Assembly: GCA_022843905.1 (NCBI GenBank)
Contig: JALHMT010000014.1
Span: 1 to 64,000, forward strand
Direction: 5' to 3'
Origin: Rubrivivax sp.
Lineage (GTDB): Bacteria; Pseudomonadota; Gammaproteobacteria; Burkholderiales; Burkholderiaceae_C
DNA: 64,000 nt
The notes below the pieces were generated by a model. It worked only from the letters and a program-made list of their open reading frames with translations, did not search any database and was not told where the DNA came from. The translations under genes and the position numbers were made by a program. Numbering within the stretch: position 1 is the first letter of the stretch; the number at the start of each line of letters is the position of its first letter. Positions 1-11,581 of the stretch are shown here, in pieces.

Positions 1-130
1 CGCTCACTGGACTACCCTCCGTGCTTCGCACTGCGGGATGAGCGCTTGGGAGCGGCCCGGCGCGCTCACTGGACTACCCTCCGTGCTTCGCACTGCGGGA
101 TGAGCGCTTGGGAGCGGCCCGGCGCGCTCA
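1..130. repeat. 62-bp perfect tandem repeat, at least two copies
   Basis: Positions 1-62 and 63-124 are identical, and 125-130 begins a third copy before the sequence diverges. The window starts exactly at a unit boundary, so more copies may lie to the left. The partial third copy supplies the stop codon of the minus-strand gene that ends at 128. Each unit contains a short hairpin (GTGC-TTC-GCAC). Confidence 0.95.
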
Positions 131-874
131 TGCCGGGTTGTCGATCTCGATGAAGCGGTGCTCCAGCCCGAGCTGCGCGGCCACGAAGGCGGCGACGGCC
201 GGCGCGCCGAATCGTTCGGTGGCGTGGTGGCCGCAGGCAAGGAACGCAACACCCGTCTCGCGCGCCAGGTGGGCCTGCGGCTCGCTGATCTCTCCTGTCA
301 GAAAGGCGTCGGCGCCCGCGGCGACCGCACTTTCGAAGTAGCCCTGCGCGCCGCCGGTGCACCAGGCGACGCGGCGCAGCGGGCGACCATCGCCGGGCAC
401 GACCACCGGTGCGCGCTGCAGGGCCTGCTCGACCGTGCCCGCCAGGGCGTCGACGGACAAGGACCCGACCGGTCCGGCGAAGCCCAGGTTCTGCTCGCCG
501 AAGCGCTGGTCGGCCTCCAGGCCCAGTCGCACTCCGAGCTGCGCGTTGTTGCCCAGCGTGTCGTGGGCGTCCAGCGGCAGGTGGTAGGCGAACAGGTTGA
601 TGTCGTGCCGGATGAGCCGGGCCACGCGCTCGCGCAGCCAGCCGGTCAGGCGACCGTCGTGGCCGCGCCAAAACAGCCCGTGGTGCACCAGCAGGGTGTC
701 GGCCCCGGCGGCGATGGCGGCGTCGATGAAGGCCAGGCTCGCGGTGACGCCCGAAGCGACGCTGCGAACCTCGCGGCGGCCTTCGACCTGCAGGCCGTTC
801 GGCCCATAATCCTTGAACAGCTCCGGCCGCAGCAATTCCTGCAGGCAGGCTTCGACCCGATCGCGCTCGGCCAT
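128..874 (-). CDS. Nif3-like dinuclear metal center protein (YbgI/DUF34 family)
   Basis: The 248-residue product matches Nif3/YbgI proteins, which form toroidal hexamers with a two-metal site; their physiological reaction is not settled. Family features visible are the early YGPNGLQVEG stretch, the metal-binding LLVHHGLFW, the LFAYHLPLDAH motif, and the late GHHATERFG motif. The start at 874 has GGGAG 10-14 bases upstream; an in-frame ATG at 895 would overlap the divergent protease start and is less likely. The gene lies head to head with the htrA-type gene, with 19 bp between start codons. Confidence 0.9.
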   Translation of the reverse strand: MAERDRVEACLQELLRPELFKDYGPNGLQVEGRREVRSVASGVTASLAFIDAAIAAGADTLLVHHGLFWRGHDGRLTGWLRERVARLIRHDINLFAYHLPLDAHDTLGNNAQLGVRLGLEADQRFGEQNLGFAGPVGSLSVDALAGTVEQALQRAPVVVPGDGRPLRRVAWCTGGAQGYFESAVAAGADAFLTGEISEPQAHLARETGVAFLACGHHATERFGAPAVAAFVAAQLGLEHRFIEIDNPA

Positions 875-893
875 CTCGCCGATCTCCCAACAC

Positions 894-2075
894 ATGTGGC
901 GTAGAACCTGGCTCCTATTCTCGCAGGCCGTGACCGTCAGCCTGGCGATGCTGTTCGTCGTGATGACGCTCAAGCCCGAATGGTTGCCGCGTTCGACGAT
1001 GGGTGCGGCCGGCATGCTGCCGGCACCGACGTTGGTGACCGCGCCGCCGCGTCCCGCCGCCTCGGCCGCAGCCTCGTCCATGGTGGGCAGCGGCCTGGCG
1101 GTGGCGGCCAAGCTGGCTTCGCCGGCGGTCGTCAGCGTGGTGGCCATGAAGATGGCCAGGCGCAACCCGCATGCCAACGACCCGGCCTTCGAGTTCTTCT
1201 TCGGCAACCGCGGCTCACAGCAGCAGACCGGGCTCGGTTCGGGCGTGATCGTCTCGCCCGAGGGCTACCTGCTGACCAACAACCACGTCATCGACGGCGC
1301 CGACGACATCGAGGTGCAGCTTGCCGACGGCCGCCAGGCAGTGGCACGGTTGATCGGCACCGACGTCGAGACCGACGTGGCGGTGCTGAAGATCGACCTC
1401 GACCGGCTGCCCGTCATCGCGCTGGGCAGCTCCCAGGCGCTGCAGGTCGGCGATGCCGTGCTGGCCATCGGCAACCCCTTCAACGTCGGGCAGACCGTCA
1501 CCGCCGGCATCGTCAGCGCCGTGGGCCGCAACCGGCTGGGCCTGTCGACTTTCGAGAACTTCATCCAGACCGATGCGGCGATCAACCCGGGCAACTCCGG
1601 CGGCGCTCTGGTCGACGCAGCAGGCGGCCTCATCGGCATCAACACGGCGATCTTCTCGCGCAGTGGGGGCAGCATGGGCATCGGCTTCGCCATCCCGGTG
1701 GACACGGCGCGCGAGGTGATGGAAGCCCTCATCCGCGATGGCCAGGTGGTGCGCGGCTGGCTGGGCGTGGAAACGCGCGACCTCACGCCCGAGTTCGCCG
1801 AGAGCTTCGGCCTGCCCATCAGGCAGGGCGCGCTCATCACCGGGGTGCTGCAGGATGGCTCGGCCAGCAAGGGCGGCATCCGGCCGGGCGACGTGGTGGT
1901 CAAGGTCGGCCCGACCCCGGTCACCAACACGGTGCAGCTGCTGGCCGCCGTGGCCGCCATCAAGCCGCAGGCCGAGGCGGTGGTGACGGTGCAGCGCGGC
2001 GACCAGTTGCTGGAGTTGCCGGTGGTGGTGTCTCAGCGGCCCAAGGCGAAGCCGCAGGCCCGAAGGCCGGGCTGA
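894..2075 (+). CDS. HtrA/DegS-like periplasmic serine protease (S1C family)
   Basis: The 393-residue protein begins with a membrane anchor (about residues 5-25), followed by a trypsin-like domain with His131 (TNNHVIDGA), Asp161 (ETDVAVLKID) and Ser235 (NPGNSGGAL), and one PDZ domain at about 285-380. A single PDZ plus an N-terminal anchor is the DegS-like arrangement; such proteases degrade or sense misfolded envelope proteins. The start is chosen because MWRRTWLLFSQAVTV is the usual N-terminus of Burkholderiales homologues, although no clear ribosome binding site precedes it. It converges on tatC. Confidence 0.92.
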   Translation: MWRRTWLLFSQAVTVSLAMLFVVMTLKPEWLPRSTMGAAGMLPAPTLVTAPPRPAASAAASSMVGSGLAVAAKLASPAVVSVVAMKMARRNPHANDPAFEFFFGNRGSQQQTGLGSGVIVSPEGYLLTNNHVIDGADDIEVQLADGRQAVARLIGTDVETDVAVLKIDLDRLPVIALGSSQALQVGDAVLAIGNPFNVGQTVTAGIVSAVGRNRLGLSTFENFIQTDAAINPGNSGGALVDAAGGLIGINTAIFSRSGGSMGIGFAIPVDTAREVMEALIRDGQVVRGWLGVETRDLTPEFAESFGLPIRQGALITGVLQDGSASKGGIRPGDVVVKVGPTPVTNTVQLLAAVAAIKPQAEAVVTVQRGDQLLELPVVVSQRPKAKPQARRPG

Positions 2076-2124
2076 CCCTTTCGGCTCAGGCGGCCGCCAC
2101 CTGGCTGCGCTGCGACCCGGTCGC

Positions 2125-2916
2125 TCAGGCGGTCTTGTCGGCCTCGGGCTGCGCCTCGGGCACCTGCGTGTTCTTGATGAAGAACTGGGCCGCGACGATG
2201 CCGATTTCGTAGAGGATGCACATCGGGATGGCCAGCGCCAGCTGCGAGATCACATCGGGCGGCGTCACCACGGCGGCGACGACGAACGCCCCGACGATGA
2301 AGTAGCCGCGAAACTTGCGCAGCTGGTCGATGGTGACCACGCCGATGCGAGCGAGCACCACCACGGCCACCGGCACCTCGAAGGCAATGCCGAAGACCAG
2401 GAACAGCGTCAGCACGAAACCGAAGTACTGCTCGATGTCAGGTGCGGCCGTGATGCTCGTGGGCGCAAAGGCCTGGATGAACTGCGACATGCCCGGAATG
2501 ACCAGGAAGTAGCAGAAGGCCACGCCGGCAATGAACAGGACCGTGCTGCTGACCACCAGCGGCAGCACCATCTTTTTCTCGTGCGAATAGAGGCCGGGCG
2601 CGACAAAGGCCCACACCTGGTACAGCACGATCGGCAAGGCCACCATGAAGGCCGCCATCAAGGTGATCTTCAGCGGTACCAGGATGGGGGAGATGACATT
2701 GGTGGCGATCAGCGTGGCGCCCTTGGGCAGGTGCGCCACCAGCGGCGCCGCCAGCAGGTCGTACAGCCCCGAAGGACCGGGCCACAGGCACAGCGCCCCG
2801 AAGGCGATGCCCACCGCGATGGCCGCACGGATCAGGCGATCGCGCAGTTCGACCAGGTGCGAGACGAACGGCGCCTCGGTGCCGGCCAGTTCGTCGTCGG
2901 TCTTGGGATCGCTCAA
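2125..2916 (-). CDS. tatC: Sec-independent protein translocase TatC
   Basis: TatC is the polytopic receptor for twin-arginine signal peptides. The 263-residue product has the conserved N-terminal HLVELRDRL motif and six predicted membrane segments, including the stretch from [11 protein letters not shown] onward. The proposed start is TTG at 2916, whose last two bases fall in the tatB stop codon (TTGA overlap); no ATG is available at the right place. It is the last gene of tatABC, and its end faces the htrA-type gene across 49 bp. Confidence 0.95.
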   Translation of the reverse strand: MSDPKTDDELAGTEAPFVSHLVELRDRLIRAAIAVGIAFGALCLWPGPSGLYDLLAAPLVAHLPKGATLIATNVISPILVPLKITLMAAFMVALPIVLYQVWAFVAPGLYSHEKKMVLPLVVSSTVLFIAGVAFCYFLVIPGMSQFIQAFAPTSITAAPDIEQYFGFVLTLFLVFGIAFEVPVAVVVLARIGVVTIDQLRKFRGYFIVGAFVVAAVVTPPDVISQLALAIPMCILYEIGIVAAQFFIKNTQVPEAQPEADKTA

Positions 2917-3395
2917 CGCTGCGCTCCCGGCGGCCTGAAGCGCGCCACGCGCGCGGCACCCGACAAGGCCTTGGTGCGCACGCCGTTGCGCTGTTTGTAC
3001 CACTGCGGCGTGGCGCCGCGCTTGAGGCGCCAGTTCTTCTTCGGAGGACGGTACGAGGGCGGCGGCGGCGGCAGCGGTTCATAGGGCGTGGTGGCCCCCA
3101 TGCTCTGGTCCAGGCCCGACGTTGCGCTGGACCACTCGTTCTCGAACGACCGGGTGGCCTGCTGAACTTCCTGCTGGACGCCGCTGGCGGCGTCCTGGAA
3201 CTCGGTCTTCATCTTCTTGAGCTCTTCGAGCTCGATCGATCGGTTGACCTCGGCCTTCACGTCGGCCACGTAACGCTGCGCCTTGCCCAGCATGTGGCCG
3301 ATGGTGCGCGCCACGCGCGGCAGTTTCTCGGGGCCGATGACGATGAGCGCCACGGCGCCGATGAGCGCCAGTTTGTCGAAACCGAAGTCGATCAT
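2913..3395 (-). CDS. tatB: Sec-independent translocase subunit TatB
   Basis: The 160-residue protein has the TatB N-terminal helix ([21 protein letters not shown]), the hinge [10 protein letters not shown] and a long charged amphipathic region, followed by a proline-rich tail. TatB joins TatC in the substrate receptor complex. It lies 53 bp after tatA and overlaps the TTG start of tatC by 4 bp, so tatB and tatC are probably translationally coupled. Confidence 0.95.
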   Translation of the reverse strand: MIDFGFDKLALIGAVALIVIGPEKLPRVARTIGHMLGKAQRYVADVKAEVNRSIELEELKKMKTEFQDAASGVQQEVQQATRSFENEWSSATSGLDQSMGATTPYEPLPPPPPSYRPPKKNWRLKRGATPQWYKQRNGVRTKALSGAARVARFRPPGAQR

Positions 3396-3448
3396 TCAGA
3401 TTGGCGGAAGCCCGCCGGGCGCGGGGTGCGGCGGCGAAGGCTCATCGC

Positions 3449-3685
3449 TCAGGACTTGGTCTTGGCCTCGACGTCCACGGTGTTGGCGTCCTGGGTGCGC
3501 TGCGTGGTCACCTGCTGCGGCGGCGCAGCGGCTTCGTCGGCGTCGCCACCGGACTTGACACCGTCCTTGAAGCCCTTGACTGCGGCACCGAGGTCGGAGC
3601 CCATGTTCTTGAGCTTCTTGGTGCCGAAGATCAACACCACGACCAGCAGCACGATGAGCCAGTGCCAGATGCTGAAGGAACCCAT
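3449..3685 (-). CDS. tatA: Sec-independent translocase subunit TatA
   Basis: The 78-residue product shows one N-terminal membrane helix ([17 protein letters not shown]), then the conserved [14 protein letters not shown] amphipathic start and the F-K-D segment. TatA forms the protein-conducting assembly for folded substrates. It lies 108 bp after hinT and is first of tatABC in a run that includes hisI and hisE. Confidence 0.96.
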   Translation of the reverse strand: MGSFSIWHWLIVLLVVVLIFGTKKLKNMGSDLGAAVKGFKDGVKSGGDADEAAAPPQQVTTQRTQDANTVDVEAKTKS

Positions 3686-3793
3686 GTTCGTACTCCTGAA
3701 GAAGACCGGCGATTCTAGGTGAGGCGCTATGGCCCTGCGCCGGGGTGCCCGGGCGGATGCCGGCGGGCGTTGGAAGGCTGGCTGGCGAGGTGC

Positions 3794-4141
3794 CTAGCCC
3801 TTGAGCCAGGGACGCGGACCGCCCAGGACATGCATGTGCAGATGGTAGACCTCCTGGCCACCGTCGCGCCCGGTATTGATCACGGTGCGGAAACCGTTGG
3901 TGACCCCCAGGTCGCGCATCAGGCGCGGTGCCAGCGCCAGCATGCGGCCCAGCACGGCCTCGTGCTGGGGTCCGGCGTCGGACAGCGTGGCGATGTGTTC
4001 CTTGGGGACCACGAGCACGTGCACCGGCGCCCAGGGGTTGATGTCATGGAAGGCCAGAAGATGTTCGTCCTCGAAGACCTTCTTCGACGGGATCTGCCCG
4101 GCGACGATCTTGCAGAAGATGCAGTTCGGATCAGCACTCAT
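3794..4141 (-). CDS. hinT: HIT family nucleotide hydrolase (HinT-like)
   Basis: This 115-residue protein ends with the histidine triad HLHMHVLGG and has the N-terminal CIFCKIVAGQIPS signature, which usually marks a zinc-binding Cys pair. HinT enzymes hydrolyse adenosine phosphoramidates and related acyl-nucleotides. The gene sits 38 bp downstream of the DUF4870 gene in the his-tat operon. Confidence 0.95.
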   Translation of the reverse strand: MSADPNCIFCKIVAGQIPSKKVFEDEHLLAFHDINPWAPVHVLVVPKEHIATLSDAGPQHEAVLGRMLALAPRLMRDLGVTNGFRTVINTGRDGGQEVYHLHMHVLGGPRPWLKG

Positions 4142-4179
4142 GACGACTCGGGTTTCAGGTGGGACCACAGGGCTGGGCG

Positions 4180-4551
4180 TCAGGCCGCCGGCAGGGGCAT
4201 GGGGCGCCGCTCGGCGAACCACCACCAGCCCTTGATGCAGCGGTAGAGGTACCACAGGCCGATCAGCGACCAGGCCACGGCGCCTGGAACGACCAGCGCG
4301 ATCCAGAGCGGCCCGGTGAGAGCCAGCCACAGCAGGGTGAACCAGAAGGTGCGCGTCTGCCAGCGGAAATGGCTGCGGAAGAAGTCGTCGGGCAGATCGC
4401 CGCGCGTGACGTAGTTGATGATCACGGCGATCACCGAGAACATCCCTGCAGAAAAGAAGGACAGCGTGTGCAGTCCGTAAAGCACGTGCGTCAGCAGCGT
4501 CAGGTTGCCGCTCCGGGTGCCGTTGGCAGTGACGATGGAATGGTTGTTCAC
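4180..4551 (-). CDS. DUF4870-family small membrane protein
   Basis: The 123-residue product has about three membrane segments (near residues 20-45, 65-85 and 87-105) and the family landmarks [17 protein letters not shown] and [13 protein letters not shown]. No function is known. The start is GTG at 4551, overlapping the hisE stop (GTGA). Its place between hisE and hinT is common in Burkholderiales. Confidence 0.85.
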   Translation of the reverse strand: MNNHSIVTANGTRSGNLTLLTHVLYGLHTLSFFSAGMFSVIAVIINYVTRGDLPDDFFRSHFRWQTRTFWFTLLWLALTGPLWIALVVPGAVAWSLIGLWYLYRCIKGWWWFAERRPMPLPAA

Positions 4552-4910
4552 GTTCCGTCTCCCTCGCGCTGCCTGACCTTGCGCAGCGCAAACTCTTCCA
4601 GGCCCGACAGGCCCTCGCGCCGCTCGAGTTCGGCCAGCACGTCGGCCGGCTTGAGGTCGAACGCCGCCAGCGCGACCATCGAGTGGAACCACAGGTCGGC
4701 CACCTCGCAGACCAGCTTCTGGCGGTCGCCGTCCTTGGCGGCCATCACGGTCTCGGTGGCCTCTTCACCGATCTTCTTCAAGATGGCGTCGGTGCCCTTC
4801 GAAAACAAGCGAGCGACATAACTTTTCTCGGGGTCGCCGCCGCGCCGCGATTCGATGACCTCGGCCAGGCGCGCCAGGGTGTCGTTGCTGCCTTGAAGCT
4901 GGTCGTTCAT
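4548..4910 (-). CDS. hisE: Phosphoribosyl-ATP diphosphatase HisE
   Basis: HisE hydrolyses phosphoribosyl-ATP to phosphoribosyl-AMP in histidine synthesis. The 120-residue product has the MazG-like helical core with [26 protein letters not shown] and [11 protein letters not shown], which carry the acidic metal ligands. The start overlaps the hisI stop by 4 bp (ATGA), so the two consecutive pathway steps are translationally coupled. Confidence 0.96.
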   Translation of the reverse strand: MNDQLQGSNDTLARLAEVIESRRGGDPEKSYVARLFSKGTDAILKKIGEEATETVMAAKDGDRQKLVCEVADLWFHSMVALAAFDLKPADVLAELERREGLSGLEEFALRKVRQREGDGT

Positions 4911-5296
4911 TTGTAGATGCGCTCCGGATCCTTGAGCACCGGGTCCACCGCGTGCCAGGCGCCGTTCTCGTAGCGCTGATAGAAGCAACTGTGGCGACCG
5001 GTGTGGCAGGCGATGCCCGGATCGTGACCCTGCTGGGTCACCTTCAGCAGCAGCACGTCGTTGTCGCAGTCCATGCGCATCTCGTGCACCTGCTGGATGT
5101 GCCCCGACTCCTCGCCCTTGTGCCACAGACGCTGGCGCGACCGGCTCCAGTAAACGGCCTGGCCCCGCGCCGCGGTCTCGGCCAGCGCCTGACGGTTCAT
5201 CCAGGCGAACATCAGCACGTCCAGGCTGCCGACCTCCTGCGCGATGACGGGCACGAGTCCGTCGGCGTCCCACTTGATGCTGTCGAGCCAGTCCAT
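4907..5296 (-). CDS. hisI: Phosphoribosyl-AMP cyclohydrolase HisI
   Basis: HisI opens the purine ring of phosphoribosyl-AMP, the third histidine-pathway step. The 129-residue product has the zinc and magnesium motifs [26 protein letters not shown] and [10 protein letters not shown]. It is the first recognisable gene of the minus-strand run hisI-hisE-DUF4870-hinT-tatABC; the Nudix gene ends only 10 bp upstream, so the transcript could start farther upstream. Confidence 0.97.
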   Translation of the reverse strand: MDWLDSIKWDADGLVPVIAQEVGSLDVLMFAWMNRQALAETAARGQAVYWSRSRQRLWHKGEESGHIQQVHEMRMDCDNDVLLLKVTQQGHDPGIACHTGRHSCFYQRYENGAWHAVDPVLKDPERIYK

Positions 5297-5306
5297 GCCG
5301 GGCAGT

Positions 5307-5753
5307 TTAAGTCGCGCGGTGGGTGGCGCCCGCGAAGTCCCTTTCCCGGGCGAACCACTGCAGCACCGGCACGGTGCCGGGAAGCACCGGGAACACCTGG
5401 ACCGGCAGGGTCTGCCAGGCCATGGCCTGGCGTTCGCGCATCTGGAAATCGCCTTCCCAGGCTCTCACCTTGCAGAAGTGCAGCCGCACCCGGGCGTGCG
5501 GGTAGTCCACGACCTCGATCTTCCAGGGCTCGGCCGGGCCGATGGTGATGCCCAGTTCCTCCTGCAGTTCGCGGCGCAGGGCGTCTTCCACGGTCTCACC
5601 GGCCTCCAGCTTGCCGCCCGGGAATTCCCAGTAGCCGGCGTAGACCTTGCCCTCGGGCCGCGAGGTCAGCAGGAAGCGACCGTCGGACTGCAGCAGCACG
5701 CCCACGGCGACGTCCACCGGCGTGCGTTCGGTCGACGCCGCCGCTTCAGCCAC
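5307..5753 (-). CDS. Nudix hydrolase, MutT-like
   Basis: The 148-residue protein carries a complete Nudix box, [18 protein letters not shown] followed by QEELGI, which binds magnesium and cleaves nucleoside diphosphate-X compounds. Length and context fit a MutT-type 8-oxo-dGTP diphosphatase, but the substrate cannot be read from sequence. Its start overlaps the DUF815 gene by 8 bp. Confidence 0.9.
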   Translation of the reverse strand: MAEAAASTERTPVDVAVGVLLQSDGRFLLTSRPEGKVYAGYWEFPGGKLEAGETVEDALRRELQEELGITIGPAEPWKIEVVDYPHARVRLHFCKVRAWEGDFQMRERQAMAWQTLPVQVFPVLPGTVPVLQWFARERDFAGATHRAT

Positions 5754-6621
5754 CGGCTTGCCGCCCTGCGTAGTCGCGCGCGAATTGCCAGGCCACGCGG
5801 CCCGAGCGCGAGCCGCGCTCCAGCGCCCACACCAGCGACTCCTGCCGCGCTGCAGTGATGGCGGCCTCGTTGACGCCGAACGAGCGCAGCCACTGCGCCA
5901 TGATCTCCAGGTACTCGGCCTGCGTGAACGGGTAGAAGCTCACCCACAGGCCGAAGCGTTCGCTCAGCGAGATCTTCTCTTCCACCACCTCGCCGGGGTG
6001 CACCTCGCCGTCCTCGGTGTGCTGGTACGTGAGGTTCTCCTTCATGTACTCGGGCAGCAGGTGGCGGCGGTTGCTGGTGGCATAGATCAGCACGTTGTCG
6101 CTGGCCGCGGCCACCGAGCCGTCGAGCACGCTCTTCAGGGCCTTGTAGCCGGGCTCGCCCTCGTCGAAGCTGAGGTCGTCGCAGAAGACGATGAAGCGCT
6201 CGGGCCGTGCCGTGACGAGGTCCACCAGGTCCGGCAGGTCGACGAGGTCGGCCTTGTCGACCTCGATCAGCCGCAGGCCGCGCGGCGCGTACTCGTTGAG
6301 GCAGGCGCGGATCAGCGAGCTCTTGCCGGTGCCACGGGCCCCCGTCAGCAGAACGTTGTTGGCGCTGCGGCCCTCGACGAACTGCTCGGTGTTGCGCACC
6401 AGGCGTTCCTTCTGCGGCTCGACCTCCTTGAGGTCGGACAGCTTCATGGCGCCGACATGGCGCACCGGCTCCAGCACGCCGGCGGCGCCGCGCTTGCGGT
6501 AGCGCCAGGCGACGGCGGCGGACCAGTCAGGGGCCAAAGCGGCGTGCGGCAGCACGGATTCGAGGCGGGTCAGCAGCGACTCGGCGCGTGCGATGAGGGA
6601 TTCGACGGAAGACGGACTCAT
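5746..6621 (-). CDS. DUF815-family AAA-type ATPase
   Basis: The 291-residue protein has a Walker A motif (LLTGARGTGKSSLI, near residue 95) and a Walker B-like acidic stretch (FIVFCDDLSF), then the family-specific ATSNRRHLLPEYM. DUF815 ATPases are widespread and not functionally defined. It overlaps the start of the Nudix gene and begins 36 bp after pdeM. Confidence 0.9.
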   Translation of the reverse strand: MSPSSVESLIARAESLLTRLESVLPHAALAPDWSAAVAWRYRKRGAAGVLEPVRHVGAMKLSDLKEVEPQKERLVRNTEQFVEGRSANNVLLTGARGTGKSSLIRACLNEYAPRGLRLIEVDKADLVDLPDLVDLVTARPERFIVFCDDLSFDEGEPGYKALKSVLDGSVAAASDNVLIYATSNRRHLLPEYMKENLTYQHTEDGEVHPGEVVEEKISLSERFGLWVSFYPFTQAEYLEIMAQWLRSFGVNEAAITAARQESLVWALERGSRSGRVAWQFARDYAGRQAGG

Positions 6622-6657
6622 GGCGGAAGTGTATTCACCCGCCGTGGCGGCAAGGCG

Positions 6658-7335
6658 TCACTCCGGGGTCGCAGCGCCCCGTGTCGGCAGCGCACGCACC
6701 TCGTCGTCGGCGATCACGAACACGCGCTCGCCCGGCGCCGGCCGCAGCGGATGCGTGCCGGTGAAGGGGCCGAAAGCCGGCAGCACGCCGACGGTCGCGC
6801 CGAAGTGGAAACACGGCAGGCGCAGGCGCTGGTGCGCACGGCCGCCCAGCACCACGCAGGGGTGGACATGGCCTGCCAGCACGTAGGCGCCGGGCTGCGG
6901 GTCGGGGTGGTGGGCCAGGGCGAAGGGCCCCAGCGGCAGCGGGCCGTCCAGCGCCTGCACCCCCCAGGCGCGGGGTGGGTCGCCGGCGTGGCCGTCGTGG
7001 TTGCCGCGCACCAGCGTCAGCTCGACCCCGGCATGCACTTCGCGCCAGGCCGACACCGCCGCCACCGTGTCCGGAGCATGCGAGCGGGCGCTGTGCAGCA
7101 GATCGCCCAGGAAGACGATGCGACGGGCGCCGGTGATGGCCAGCAGTTCGCTCAGCCGCTGCAGCGCCGCCGACGTGGTGCCGCGCGGCACCGGCACGCC
7201 CAGGCGACGGAAGGACACCGCCTTGCCGACGTGCGCATCGGCCACCAGCAGCGTGTGCCAGTCGGGCAGCCAGGCCGCCCGCTGGGACAGCAGACGCAGG
7301 CGCGCGCCAGCGACCTCGACGTCGACTCCGCCCAC
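6658..7335 (-). CDS. pdeM: Metallophosphoesterase, PdeM-like
   Basis: The 225-residue protein has the calcineurin-type metal motifs DAHVGK, GDLLHS, GNHD and GHVHP in order. It matches the ligase-associated endonuclease or phosphodiesterase PdeM. PdeM genes usually sit with a DEXH helicase and an ATP-dependent DNA ligase; neither is in this window, where the neighbours are slmA and the DUF815 ATPase. Confidence 0.82.
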   Translation of the reverse strand: MGGVDVEVAGARLRLLSQRAAWLPDWHTLLVADAHVGKAVSFRRLGVPVPRGTTSAALQRLSELLAITGARRIVFLGDLLHSARSHAPDTVAAVSAWREVHAGVELTLVRGNHDGHAGDPPRAWGVQALDGPLPLGPFALAHHPDPQPGAYVLAGHVHPCVVLGGRAHQRLRLPCFHFGATVGVLPAFGPFTGTHPLRPAPGERVFVIADDEVRALPTRGAATPE

Positions 7336-7344
7336 CGCCGGCGA

Positions 7345-8013
7345 TCAGGCCGTCAGGCGTTGCAGCGCGAGGTCCAGGCTTTCACTGGGCAGGCGTCGAA
7401 AGCCCGAGCGCGCGTAGCGCTGCAGCCGGCCGATGATCAGGGCCGTCAGCGCGGAGGCCAGCGCGTTGGCGTCGGCCGTCGGCGTGCTGGAACCCGCGGC
7501 TTCGGCCGCGCCGCGCAGGCTCTGGCGCAGCTGCGATTCAACGCGGTCGAAGAACTGGTTCATGCGCGCGGTGAGGCGTTCGTTCTCGAACACCAGGGCG
7601 TCGCCCACCATCACCCGCACCATGCCGGGGTTCTTCTCGGCAAACTGCAGCAGCACCGCGCTGACCTTCTGCGCCTGCACCGAGCCCGAGGCCTCGCGCT
7701 CGACGATCTGGTTGATGAGCGTGAAGACGCTGGTCTCGATGAACTCGATGAGGCCTTCGAACATCTGCGCCTTGCTGGCGAAGTGCCGGTACAGCGCGGC
7801 TTCGCTGACCTCCAGCCGGGCAGCCAGCGCCGCCGTGGTGATGCGTTCGGCGCCCGGCTGCTCGAGCATCTGCGCCAGCATCTGCAGGATCTGCACGCGG
7901 CGCTCTCCCGGGCGCGGGCGCTTGCGGGCTGGCTGCGCCGGCTCGCTGACAGAGCTTGCGTCTGGGGAACCTGAGGCCTCGGGGCCAGCGGGCTCGTCGG
8001 GCGTCTCTGACAT
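7345..8013 (-). CDS. slmA: Nucleoid occlusion factor SlmA-like TetR protein
   Basis: The 222-residue protein has a 40-residue low-complexity N-terminus, then a TetR helix-turn-helix (ITTAALAARLEVSEAALYRHF) and a C-terminal domain resembling SlmA (FEGLIEFIETSVFTLINQI). SlmA binds DNA sites and blocks FtsZ assembly over the nucleoid. The start at 8013 is preferred to an upstream in-frame start in the promoter region because the SlmA-like protein begins MSETPDEP. Confidence 0.87.
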   Translation of the reverse strand: MSETPDEPAGPEASGSPDASSVSEPAQPARKRPRPGERRVQILQMLAQMLEQPGAERITTAALAARLEVSEAALYRHFASKAQMFEGLIEFIETSVFTLINQIVEREASGSVQAQKVSAVLLQFAEKNPGMVRVMVGDALVFENERLTARMNQFFDRVESQLRQSLRGAAEAAGSSTPTADANALASALTALIIGRLQRYARSGFRRLPSESLDLALQRLTA

Positions 8014-8148
8014 CGCGGCGGGCACTCGGGTGTGGGTCTTGAAGCATTCTGGCACACGGCCCGTGAGGCCTTTGCTGCAGGTAAACACTGACACTCACGC
8101 CGAGAAATGGTCGGTCAGGCCCGGCCCGACGCCACACGACCCCCTGGT

Positions 8149-8919
8149 TCAGGGGGGAAATCGCAGCAGTCCGCGCAAGCCCGAGACCTTGCGGTCGACA
8201 TAGCCCGGCTTGATCGACATGCGCATCGAAGCCGTCCGGCCCCAGGGCGTGGCGCGCAGCCAGCGCTGCATCCAGACCGTCTTCATGCCCAGGCTGCGCG
8301 CCGACTTCTGGTGCGCCAGCGTGTCTTCCACCAGCACGCAGCGGGAGGGGTGCACGCGCAGCCTGGCGGCCAGCCGGCGGAACATGCGTGCGTCGGGCTT
8401 GGGGCGCAGGTCGCCGAACATCGACATGTTCTCGATCGCGATGACGCCGTCGAAGCCGCCTGCCAGGCCCAGCGCCCCGAGCACGCGCGCGGTGTAGGCG
8501 TGCGGCGCGTTGGTCAGGATGTACTTGCGACCCGGCAGCGCGCGCAGCGCCGCGAGGTCATGCGGGTGGCCGCGCACGCGACCTTCCAGGCCGGGCAGCA
8601 GGTGGGTGTCGTGCAGGAAATGCGCGGCGTCGACGCCGTGGTGGCGCACCAGGCCCAGCAGCGTGGCGCCGTAACGAAGGAAATAGCGCCGCCGCAGCGC
8701 ATCGGAGTCGGCCTGGTCGAGCCGCAGTTCACGCTGGATGAACTCGCCCATCGCCCGCGTCATGTCGGGCATCGCCGAGTGCGAGGCGTCGTGCAGCGTA
8801 TTGTCGAGATCGAACAGCCAGACCCGCCCGCTGCCGGAACCGCGCTGGGACCTGGCGTTGCGTGCCGGCGCGTCGCGCCGGTGCGCGCCCTTTCGGCGAA
8901 CCCGCCTGTCGTGACGCAT
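8149..8919 (-). CDS. HAD-superfamily pyrimidine 5'-nucleotidase
   Basis: The 256-residue product has HAD motif I (WLFDLDNTLHD), motif II (YILTNAPHAYT), and the later RPKPDARMF and LVEDTLAH motifs. This is the Sdt1/Phm8-like pyrimidine nucleotidase group. The basic first 30 residues are not conserved family sequence, so the true start may be downstream. It follows argB by 4 bp and is likely co-transcribed. Confidence 0.88.
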   Translation of the reverse strand: MRHDRRVRRKGAHRRDAPARNARSQRGSGSGRVWLFDLDNTLHDASHSAMPDMTRAMGEFIQRELRLDQADSDALRRRYFLRYGATLLGLVRHHGVDAAHFLHDTHLLPGLEGRVRGHPHDLAALRALPGRKYILTNAPHAYTARVLGALGLAGGFDGVIAIENMSMFGDLRPKPDARMFRRLAARLRVHPSRCVLVEDTLAHQKSARSLGMKTVWMQRWLRATPWGRTASMRMSIKPGYVDRKVSGLRGLLRFPP

Positions 8920-8923
8920 CGGG

Positions 8924-11405
<2,482 letters not shown>

Positions 11406-11528
11406 CGCTGACTTGATGGGCAGGCCGCAGCCCGCCAAGCCGCCGCCCCAGACCCAAGAGACTGACGGGCCTGGCGCAGCCGGCCCTCATCAAGCAAACG
11501 CCGCGGTACCGGCTCCGCCGGGCCGCTG

Positions 11529-11571
11529 GCGTTGCCCCCTTGAGGGGGCGGCCGAAGGCCGTAGGGGGTGG
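11529..11571. repeat. Double-hairpin intergenic repeat
   Basis: Two adjacent hairpins lie between convergent genes: CCCCC-TTGA-GGGGG at 11535-11548 and CGGCC-GAA-GGCCG at 11549-11561, followed by GTAGGGGGTGG. I recognise this pattern as a common intergenic repeat in Burkholderiales, and it could serve as a bidirectional terminator. The rest of the 176-bp gap shows nothing else I can identify. Confidence 0.6.
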
Positions 11572-11581
11572 TCCAAGTCCT

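Noticed and set aside
5647..7974. A 775-codon plus-strand open frame opposite Nudix, DUF815, pdeM and slmA
   Set aside because: It spans four convincing minus-strand genes and shows no domain or signal; antisense artefact.
8081..8098. Possible SlmA binding sequence before slmA
   Set aside because: Only one half (GTGAGT) of the known GTGAGTACTCAC-type site matches, so the case for autoregulation is too weak.
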